Shown: positions 56,987 through 64,000 of the stretch, in pieces
How positions within the stretch are numbered: position 1 is the stretch's first letter
How the letters are laid out: every line of letters starts with the position of its first letter
Assembly (NCBI RefSeq): GCF_018294505.1
Contig: NC_057811.1
Location: 406,403,652-406,467,651 of the forward strand
Length of the DNA: 64,000 nt
Direction: 5' to 3'
Origin: Triticum aestivum
Lineage: Eukaryota; Streptophyta; Magnoliopsida; Poales; Poaceae
The notes under the pieces: generated by a model
Told to the model about the DNA's origin: nothing
The model's database searches: none
What the model saw: the letters and a program-made list of their open reading frames with translations, nothing else
Program-made: the position numbers and the translations under genes

Positions 56987-57695
56987 AGAAGTCTTGCTAT
57001 AAGTAGTCATGTGAATTTGGTATTCGTTCGATATTTTGATGAGATGTATGTTGTCTTTCCTCTAGTGATGTTATGTGAACGTCGACTACATGACACTTCA
57101 CCATTATTTGGGCCTAGGGGAAGGCATTGGGAAGTAATAAATAGATGATGGGTTGCTAGAGTGACAGAAGCTTAAACCCTAGTTTATGCGTTGCTTCGTA
57201 AGGGGCTGATTTGGATCCACATGTTTCATGCTATGGTTAGGTTTACCTTAATACCACTATTGTAGTTGAGGATGCTTGCAAGAGGGTTAATCATAAGTGG
57301 GATGCTTGTCCAAGGACGGGCAGTACCCAAGCACCGGTCCACCCACATATCAAATTATCAAAGTAACGAACGCGAATCATATGAGCATGATGAAAACTAG
57401 CTTGACGATAATTCCCATGTGTCCTCGGGAGCGCTTTCCTTTATATAAGAGTTTGTCCAAGCTCGTCCTTTGCTACAAAAAGGATTGGGCCACCTTGCTG
57501 CACCTTGTTTACTTTGGTTACTTGTTACCCGTTACAAATTACCTTATCACAAAACTATCTGTTACCGATAATTTCAGTGCTTGCAGAGAATACCTTATTG
57601 AAAAATACTTGTCATTTCCTAGTACTCCTCGTTGGGTTCGACACTCTTACTTATCGAAAGGACTACGATAGATCCCCTATACTTGTGGGTCATCA
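56987..57695 (+). mobile_element. 3' LTR of the Sabrina-like element, 5'-truncated
   Basis: Matches 47697-48406. The first 783 bp of the LTR and the preceding purine tract are deleted; the junction is GCCCTCATGTTATA/AGAAGTCTTGC. It ends ACTTGTGGGTCATCA. Confidence 0.85.
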
Positions 57696-57850
57696 AATGC
57701 TGCCTAACATGTCATCTCATATTATTTTCTTTATAGCATGGACATTTGGACTTTTATATGGTTCAAAGCAATAGTCTAGTTTTGACATGATAACTTAAAT
57801 ACTCAAGCATATCAACAAGCAACCATGTCTTTCATAATATCAACGCAGCT
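57696..57850 (-). mobile_element. Second half of the split Athila-type element's internal region
   Basis: Minus-strand continuation of 46841-46913 (GACATGTTAGGCAGCATT on the minus strand joins to CCACATCAAAAATTCGG). Homology ends near 57850, where unrelated sequence begins, so the rest of that element is lost. Confidence 0.65.
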
Positions 57851-57959
57851 GCATGACATTCTTTGGGCCGTCCATGGTGGAAAAAACCGTGGTAGAAGCG
57901 AGGGCGAGGAAAATATTGGGGAGTTCCCGGTTACGGTGGCTGGTTGGGGGCTGAGCGAT

Positions 57960-58130
57960 GCGCGTTTCTCTCGTACGTACGCGTGTGTGTGCGAGGCATT
58001 GGGCTCTAACTGAACCCGAGCGACGCGTTGGGCTCTTACTGAACCCGAGCGATTGCACGGTAGGCTACGCGTTACTGAACCCGAGCGATCGATCGATCCC
58101 TTGCTGTCAACTAAACCCGAGTGATTCCTT
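57960..58130 (+). repeat. CTGAACCCGAGCGA tandem units
   Basis: Four imperfect units of about 30-36 bp ending in CTGAACCCGAGCGA(T/C) at about 58010, 58040, 58074 and 58108. Confidence 0.75.
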
Positions 58131-58179
58131 TGCTACTGCTGCTAACTGAAGCCGATCGATGCTGCCTCTGGATGAACGG

Positions 58180-58830
58180 TGAGCGTTGTTGGGGGGTTTG
58201 GATGAACGGTTCCCGCTGGGGGGTTGGATGAACAGGACCCCGTCGTAGTAGAGGCCGTTGCCGCTGGGTGAACAGTACCCCGATCGATCGAGCCCGTGGA
58301 GGGGTGGATGAACAGGACCCCGTGGAGGGCTGGATGAACAGGACGACCCCATGGAGAGCTGGTTGAACAGCTGTCGGTGGAGGGCTGGATGAACAGTAGC
58401 ACATGGAGGGGTGGTTGAACAGGACCCCGTGGAGAGGGCTGGTTGAACAGTAGCCGGTGGAGGAGCGCGCGGTGGAGGCTGGATAAACAGGAGCCCGTGG
58501 ATGAACAGGAGTAGGTGGAGGCTGGAGGAGGTCGACGGTGGATGAACAAGAGCCCGTGGAGGCTGGAGGAGGTCGACGCTGGAGATGAACAGTATCCCGT
58601 GGAGTCCCGTTTTGCGGTAGGCCACACCCCTGCCGATGAACAGGACCCACGTTTCAACCGTAGCGCTCCAACACAATTTCGTTTCCTCCGTTTTGCGGTA
58701 CGCCACACCCCTCCCGATCAACAAGACCCTGTTTCGACCGTAGGAGGTCCGTTTCCTCCGTTTTGTGGTACGCCAGACCCCTCCCGATGAACAGGATCCC
58801 GTTTCCACCATGGCCTGTCGAACACAAGGC
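58180..58830 (+). repeat. Degenerate GATGAACAGGACCCCGTGGA minisatellite
   Basis: About 20 irregular units of 25-45 bp built on GGTGGATGAACAGGACCCCG / GAGGGCTGG. From about 58590 the unit changes to a 100-bp higher unit (CGTTTCCTCCGTTTTGCGGT, then ACGCCACACCCCTCCCGATG-like) present about three times to 58800. Confidence 0.8.
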
Positions 58831-59240
58831 CGTTTCCTCTGTTCTGTGGTACGCTAGGCCTCGTTTCCATCGCCTGTTCCGTGCAAGCCGGTTGGCTCCC
58901 GATGAAGAGCAAGCGTTCCGTTGCCTTCCGATGAACACGACACATTCCGTTGCCTCCCCATGAAAACGAAGACGACGCGGTTTCTCCGTTCCGACCCAGC
59001 CACAGCCATGTACAGGAGCCCTGGCCATACGTATGCGCGAGTAGGCGTTCGAGACCCCGCCCGTATGTACGTACGTGGCTGTATTTACTTTCTTGCACCC
59101 AGGCCGCTGTACGTACGTGTACATGCTATGTGCACGCCTCTAGTACCACACGTGCGCGCCTCTACTACGACACGTGCGCGCCTCTACATCGACCAGTATG
59201 TACGTACACGTTCCCGACCAGAATGACAACGCTACGTACG
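58831..59240. other. Unassigned stretch
   Basis: Continues with CCGATGAA-type words to about 58970, then TACGTACG-rich sequence with CACACGTGCGCGCCTCTAC given twice (about 59150 and 59170). No gene supported. Confidence 0.35.
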
Positions 59241-60660
59241 CTTCGACCAGGTGGGTCCCGACTGTCAGGCACTTCCTTGCGTGCGAAGATGTAGCTGGTG
59301 GGTCCCAGCAGTCAGGGGGCGAATCATTTTTTCCCGTAATATGGACGCACTTCCTTGCGTGCGAAGATGTAGTTGGTGGGTCCCAGCAGGTAGGGGGGAA
59401 ACTTTTTTTCATGAAATACGGTAGTCCATCTGGTGGGTCCCTGCTGTCAGGTGGAGGAATCATTTTTTCCCGCGTAATAAGGAGGCACTTCCTTGCTGCG
59501 GCTGTGGACCCAGCTGTCAACCTCTCCACGTACAGTATTCTTCCGATGGAAGTCGGTCGTTGACCACATTGACCATGCCGCGTCGAGAGCACCAAGGCAG
59601 TGGACGACGGTGAGGCCTAGGAAGGGGACGACGCGGAGCCGAGGAAGACGCGGCAGTGGATGCCCACGCGGAGAGGAGTACGAGGGTTCACTGGTTCGGC
59701 TGCGGTGTGAGGCTGCCGTCGCCGCATAATAACAGGGGTGTGGGTGAGTGGAGGGATGGCCTGGCCAGCGGTAGGAGTAGTAGGGGGCGGTGAGGCCTCT
59801 GCGGTAGCACAGCCGCCACGGGAGGCAGGAGCAGGCGGCATGACCGGCGCTGCTTTGGGCGGCTGGAGCAAGAAGACCAGAGGTTGAAGAAGCACGACGG
59901 CCGTTGGATGGACATCGTACGGTAATTGCAGCTAGAATCGTTTATATTGACTAAGTTGACAAAGCCCTTGGTACATGTCAACTTAGTAGGCCCACAGGTC
60001 AGCTTCCGAAACGGTGCGCCCCAGATGTCAGGGGGAGGAATCATTTTTTGGGCGGGTGAAGCTAGAATATCCGAGATTGAAGAAGAAGCACGACATCCGT
60101 TGGATGGACATCCAACGGCCACTTCTGCTAGAACCGCGTGTTAACTATAAGTTGACAAAGCCTTGCATACACGTCAACTATTTTTTTAGGGGACGCGTCG
60201 ACTTAGTAGGTCCACAAGTGTGTGGCAGAGAACTTATAGCCCATTTGAGATTTGTAAGAATGTATAGCCCATTTTTTAATTCTAATGGAATTTACTACAG
60301 CCCATTTATAGTTTGTTAAAAGTACAACCCATTTTCTAGCTAGGACAACGATTAATTTCAACCAACCGTTCAAAACGGAATTCAATAAAATTTCCCACAT
60401 TTTCATCGGATCCGAAATATTTTTATCCCTAAATTTCTAGTCAGATTAAATACAATTTCAATATAAATTTGTATTACGTAAAAATCCAACAAAACATTGC
60501 GCGCGCAACAATTAATGAAATTAAAATTTTCAAAATCGAGAAATAATATTTTATAAAGTAATTACATGCTTGGTGCATTTTTTATAGTTACTGCCCAGTT
60601 TTTATAATTACATCCCATTTATTATTTCTTAAAGCGCATTTTCTTGTTAAGCCTAACGCA
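59241..60660. repeat. R-family repeat, copy B
   Basis: Same modules as copy A but in a different arrangement. Two GTGCGAAGATGTAG-TGGTGGGTCCCAGCAG units (59275, 59358) are followed by the GTAATAAGGAGGCACTTCC, GACCACATTGACCATGCC and GGAGCAAGAAGACCAGAGG modules, then two rounds of GTTGGATGGACAT (59903, 60095). It ends in a tail of repeated AGCCCATTT words (60235-60340, and weaker to 60650). Confidence 0.65.
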
Positions 60661-60930
60661 TCCCTCCTAGGAAAGATTTGCAGCCCAGCGGGGCGGAGAA
60701 TAACAAGATGACCTTGCCTGGGTATTCCTCAAAAAAAGTATAGCTGGGCTAGCCATTTTCAGCTTGAAAAAAATTAATATCTGGGCTGGATATCTGGCCT
60801 GGGCTAGACGGGCCACAGCCCGCCCAGTTAATACCCTGCTCTCCTCTGAACAACAATGAAAACATCGCTCAAGAAAAACTCTGCAGTGCTCACACCTCAA
60901 AAAGACAAATACTGCTCAAGCTGCTTGGTC
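60661..60930. other. Unassigned stretch between R-family copies
   Basis: Contains GGGCTGG/GGGCTAG words (60780-60830). No supported feature. Confidence 0.3.
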
Positions 60931-61180
60931 CCAGCTGTCGGCCGCTCCTTGTGCAATTCTCTCGTTTATTGACCACATAGGTTGACAATGGTGTGGGACC
61001 GTGATGTCAGGAAACCAGGAGGAAGCAAAAAATATTACAGTTGTATATAATAAGGAGGCACTTGCGTACATGCGGCTATGGCCCTGCTGGGTCCCCACTG
61101 TCATCCTCTCCAAGTAAAGTCATCTCCTTATTCCTCATGCCGTTGACCATGTTGACAACGCGAGACGGTGGCGCCACGGC
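60931..61180. repeat. R-family repeat, partial copy C
   Basis: TTGACCACATAGGTTGACAA, ATAATAAGGAGGCACTTGCG, CCACTGTCATCCTCTCCAAG and CGTTGACCATGTTGACAACG follow the module order seen in copies A and B, more diverged. Confidence 0.55.
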
Positions 61181-61794
61181 GAGCGCAACAACTCGAAGGA
61201 CGACGGAGAGGGCCTCGCGGGCCCTATGGATGCTCTCATACAGCGCCCGCTGCTCATTCGGGAAGCCAGGATCATAGGGCCACATGTCCGCGACGGCATT
61301 GTCGTTTGCTTGTTCACCGGTGCTCGTTGAGGACACGGAGGTTGCAGCACAGGTCCTCCTGCGCTGGTAACTCTTCCGCCATTAGGGCGTCGAAGTGGGC
61401 CGCACCTGCTCTATGGTGAACATGGCATGAACCGGCTTGGACAGTGGCGGCGGCTCCTGGTCAGAAGCTACGTCCATCGTCTGATTGTCGTCGCTCAGCT
61501 CGGCGAGGTCGCTGGCGAGCCAGCATGTCCGGCTGCTGGACTGACCCGCTGCCAAGCACGAGTCTGACTGCCCTGGCCCACCCAGACTGCCTCCCTCGCC
61601 CGCGCGTGCTTTCCGCCCGAAACGGTCAGCGCCACCCGCCCCGCTTCCCGGTGCAGGAGATTGCTCCGCCTTCAAACGACACAAGTGCCGGCCGTCCGTC
61701 CGTCTGCCGCCCACATTAATGATGCGTGGTTGCCGAGGCGGCTACTTCGGCACCGCACGTCCGTCCCTCCGCCGCCCACCATTGCTATATAAAC

Positions 61795-61803
61795 TGCTGC
61801 GCC
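61795..61803 (+). promoter_or_regulatory. TATA box candidate
   Basis: CTATATAAA, 63-71 bp upstream of the ATG at 61866, in a GC-rich context. The spacing suits a short 5' UTR. Confidence 0.45.
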
Positions 61804-61865
61804 GGCCATAGCCGCAGTCATCCGCCTCTGTTCCCTTTCTCCTGTCCACACCACTACTACCCACC

Positions 61866-62518
61866 ATGGCTTCCACGCGCTCCAGTGCTCTTCGGGACGG
61901 GCGGACGGTGGACCACATGGAGATGGCAGCCGTTGCTGCCGACTGCCTGGCCGGCAGGCAGCCGGAGGATGACGGCGTCCCAATGGAGAACATGGTAGTC
62001 GATGATCCGGCGCCACCCCCTCCTCCACGCCATCCTCGCCGGTGCATTGCACCATGACCATCGGCGAGGCCCGTGCCCAATACATGGACACGTTGAGGCA
62101 GAAGCGTGAAGAGCAGTTCCGGGAGGCGCAGGCCGACGCCGCCTGCAACCACCATCTCCTCCAGGAGCACCTGCAGGCGGAGGAACAGATCGCTGTGGAG
62201 CGGGCGGAGCAGGAGGCGCTGCTTGACTCGTACCGCTCCGCCCGCGAGGGCCACCTCGAGCGCTGGCGGTACCGCATGTGGGTGGCAGAGGCTGCGGCCG
62301 CCTACAAAGACGGCGATGAAGCGGGCGGGGCACTGTTTGGCGAGACCGAGGACGAGGCAGAGGACAATGCTGGCTCCGACGAGTCCCCGCTCAGCTGGCG
62401 TCGACGAGGCCCTGCTTCGCCGAGGCCCCGTGGCGCCAACAATGAGGCAGAGGACACCGCCGGCTCCGCCGAGGCCACGCCCCGCCGGCAGCGAGGCGGC
62501 GGCCCTACTGCGCCGTAG
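61866..62518 (+). pseudogene. Candidate coiled-coil protein gene with frameshift
   Basis: The first frame starts at ATG 61866 in a good plant context (CCACCATGGC): MASTRSSALRDGRTVDHMEM ... VVDDPAPPPPPRHPRRCIAP, stop at 62057. A second frame, open from 62042 to 62518, holds MTIGEARAQYMDTLRQKREE, then QFREAQADAACNHHLLQEHL, a strongly charged helix likely to form a coiled coil, then an acidic GETEDEAEDNAGSDES tail running into a 93-bp tandem repeat. The two frames read as one protein broken by an indel in the Pro-rich stretch near 62020-62045. I recognise no domain. It may be a real gene with a recent lesion, or coding sequence carried by the adjacent R-family repeat. Confidence 0.45.
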
Positions 62519-62787
62519 CCCCGCGATGCCAACAACGAGGCAGAGGACACCGCCAGCTCCGCCGAGGCCCCACCCCGCCGGCACCGAGGCGGAGGACCTA
62601 CTCCGCCGAGGCCCCGCCCTGCCAACAACGAGGTAGAGGACATCGCCGGCTTAGCCGAGGCCCCACCTTGCCGGCAATGAGGGGGAGGATTTCCCCCGCT
62701 CCGCCGAGGCGCTGCCCCGCCGACAACGAGACAGAGGACATCGCCGGCAACATCGAGGCACCGCCCCGCTGCCAACGAGGCCGCGCC
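62425..62787 (+). repeat. About 93-bp coding-like tandem repeat, four units
   Basis: Units begin about 62425, 62518, 62611 and 62709 with GCCCCGC--TGCCAACAACGA then GGCAGAGGACA-CGCCGGC-CCGCCGAGG. The first two units are exactly 93 bp (31 codons). The frame is stopped by TAG at the end of unit 1, where other units have AGG. Confidence 0.8.
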
Positions 62788-63309
62788 ACACAGAAAACGA
62801 GGAAGAGTAGAACATGGTAGGTCGCCACCGCTCGGGTCCAAGTAAGGCCACCGCTGCTACCCTCCGGTTGAAGCCAAGCTAGGGCGGGTTGACCATTGAC
62901 GACCGATTAGCTTCTTGGCGGCGACGTGGAGTCGGAGAGCTATGTTGGAGAAGGACGCTGCTTCAGTTACTTAACTACAGGTGTAGTTGGGTCACTGGCA
63001 TGTGGGCCCAAGAGGCATCTGGCCCACATGTAAGTGACGCAACTGCACCTGCTGTTATGTCACTGAAGCTCAGTCCGCTGGAGAAGAAGCTTCTGTTCGG
63101 CTCAGCCGGACACGGGTGCTACGGTTAATTAATTATACCCCATTTTAGTTGAAGAATGTATGAAATGTAATGAAATATGGCAATGTATGAATGAATTTAG
63201 TTTGATTTGTTTGAATTCTTATATCATTGGCATTGGATGAACATGCAAAACAGTACGTACTAGCATTATTCCGAGGGTGATCACCTCGTTTGCAGCACTT
63301 TCACATGTA
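62788..63309. other. Unassigned stretch after the coiled-coil candidate
   Basis: May include its 3' UTR. A palindromic pair ACTGGCATGTGGGCCCAAGA / CTGGCCCACATGTAAGTGAC lies at 62993-63035. No other feature supported. Confidence 0.3.
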
Positions 63310-63466
63310 CTCCCTCCGGTCCTTTTTAGTCTGCATATAAGTTTTGTCTGAAGTCAAAGTATATCTACTTTGACCAATCTTATAGAAAAAAGTATCAACA
63401 TTCACAATGTAAAATCAACTGACTTGAAAGAAATCTAATATGCGAAGTAAAAAGGAATAGAGGGAG
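63310..63466. mobile_element. Stowaway MITE (157 bp)
   Basis: Ends CTCCCTCCGGTCCTTTTTAG and, in reverse complement, CTCCCTCTATTCCTTTTTAC. TA duplication at 63308-63309 and 63467-63468. Typical Stowaway length and ends. Confidence 0.9.
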
Positions 63467-63639
63467 TACAAAATTTAGCGTTCCTGTACATTGCAATCAA
63501 CACACAGGCCTGTCAATTCCTAGAGAACATTCAAAACAATCGATGATTATGCATCTCAGCGATTCACATGTCAGAGCCAATATTTACTTCACAACTAAAG
63601 AATAAAGAAAAATCGATCGATGGTGCTAACAGCAAAGGG

Positions 63640-63787
63640 CGTCCCATTCAAAAATATCAAACACATGTCTTCTTGGTAACATCAATGAGCAAAATTTGAC
63701 AAGGTTGTCCCATTCCAAAATGTCAAATGCATGTTGTTTTGCGTACATCAAGGAGCAAACTTTGACAAGGTTTCCCATTCCAAAATA
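63640..63787. repeat. About 66-bp tandem repeat, 2.3 units
   Basis: CCCATTC-AAAAT-TCAAA-CATGT ... ACATCAA-GAGCAAA-TTTGACAAGG occurs at about 63641 and 63708, with a partial third unit at about 63774. It lies directly downstream of the minus-strand ORF end at 63788. Confidence 0.75.
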
Positions 63788-64000
63788 TCAAATGTGTACG
63801 ATTGTGGAATGGGCAGGGTTTGCCATCAGTTCGGACATTGACATGGCACCTGGTGCTAAATAAACCAGCTGTTCTTTTTGTGCAGTTCCACCAAAATCAA
63901 CCAAATTCGTGCGTAGCTTGTATGATTTCGCCTTTATTAGTTGCAACGCCTTGAACATATCCGCACCTCCTTTCTTGTGGTGGAAATGAATGATTCGAGA
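63788..64000 (-). CDS. 3' part of an unidentified minus-strand protein
   Basis: The minus strand is open from the window edge (64000) to TGA at 63790-63788, 70 codons. Residues include IIHFHHKKGGADMFKALQLI, then KAKSYKLRTNLVDFGGTAQ, then KEQLVYLAPGAMSMSELM. The composition looks like real protein rather than simple sequence. I do not recognise the family. The 5' part is outside the window. It could equally be part of a transposon gene. Confidence 0.4.
   Translation of the reverse strand, partial: SRIIHFHHKKGGADMFKALQLIKAKSYKLRTNLVDFGGTAQKEQLVYLAPGAMSMSELMANPAHSTIVHI

Larger units (their letters stand above)
46914..57695 (+). mobile_element. Sabrina-like Athila-type gypsy element
   Basis: Complete 5' LTR, primer-binding site, gag, protease, RT/RNase H/integrase, an extra ORF, a CACTA insertion, and a 3' LTR missing its first 783 bp. 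Flanks AATGT (46909-46913) and AATGC (57696-57700) are a near-perfect 5-bp target duplication. The shared 700 bp of the two LTRs differ at roughly 30-35 sites by eye (about 5%). It is inactive because of one frameshift, three in-frame stops and loss of the 3' purine tract and LTR start. Confidence 0.85.

Noticed and set aside
58107..58811. Minus-strand ORF (234 codons) with Ser/Pro/Cys repeats
   Set aside because: Entirely produced by the GATGAACAGG minisatellite; overlapping frames of similar length exist in the same tract.

Overview
The window is nuclear DNA from a large, transposon-rich grass genome. It looks like wheat or a close Triticeae relative: the LTR families match the Angela/WIS/BARE copia group and the Athila-type gypsy group (Sabrina/WHAM-like), and there are several CACTA elements, Stowaway-type MITEs and intron-containing plant genes. 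No species can be proven from the sequence alone, and TE family names are from memory of family consensus sequences. No prokaryotic gene, CRISPR array, rRNA gene or intact tRNA gene was seen.

Layout. (1) 1-18357 is a nested block of retrotransposons. In order it holds the 3' LTR of a gypsy-like element (357-831), a reversed Athila-type LTR piece, the RNase H tail and 3' LTR of a first copia element (to 4027), and a short orphan piece with a CTCGGTGAGACCGA array. Then comes a minus-strand gypsy element with LTR, gag, protease, RT and RNase H that breaks off in the integrase zinc finger (4378-10963). It sits in the gag of yet another gypsy remnant. A decayed second copia element (11702-18357) closes the block. 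(2) 18358-20215 holds copy A of a moderately repeated family (called R here) that recurs at 59.2-60.6 kb and 60.9-61.1 kb. (3) 20216-27490 is the most gene-like part. It contains a SOG1-like NAC-domain gene fragment and two minus-strand F-box/DUF295-type genes. One is interrupted by a single in-frame stop. The other has four exons, and a MITE touches its 5' end. (4) 27.5-35 kb is gene-poor, with MITEs, a LINE 3' tail, transposon-end motifs, a 1.1-kb GA/GT-rich tract and one doubtful gene-like stretch. (5) 35.4-43.0 kb carries a candidate five-exon plus-strand gene of unknown function (327 aa if the model is right). An intron holds a CACTA element with a perfect 3-bp target duplication, and the 3' UTR holds a solo copia LTR flanked by a 135-bp direct duplication in place of the usual 5 bp. 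(6) 43-45.1 kb has two CACTA termini. (7) 45.1-57.85 kb is a nest: a reversed Athila-type element fragment split by a Sabrina-like element (46914-57695) with gag, protease, pol and an extra coiled-coil ORF, which is itself hit by a second CACTA element. (8) 57.9-64 kb has minisatellites, more R-family DNA, a candidate coiled-coil gene with a frameshift and a 93-bp tandem repeat, a Stowaway MITE, and the 3' end of a minus-strand ORF running off the window.

No retrotransposon here looks able to move by itself. Stops, frameshifts, altered catalytic residues or truncations affect all of them. The genes do not form a pathway. The two neighbouring F-box/DUF295 genes are the only functionally related pair. 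The clearest unusual observation is the 135-bp target-duplication-like structure around the solo LTR.
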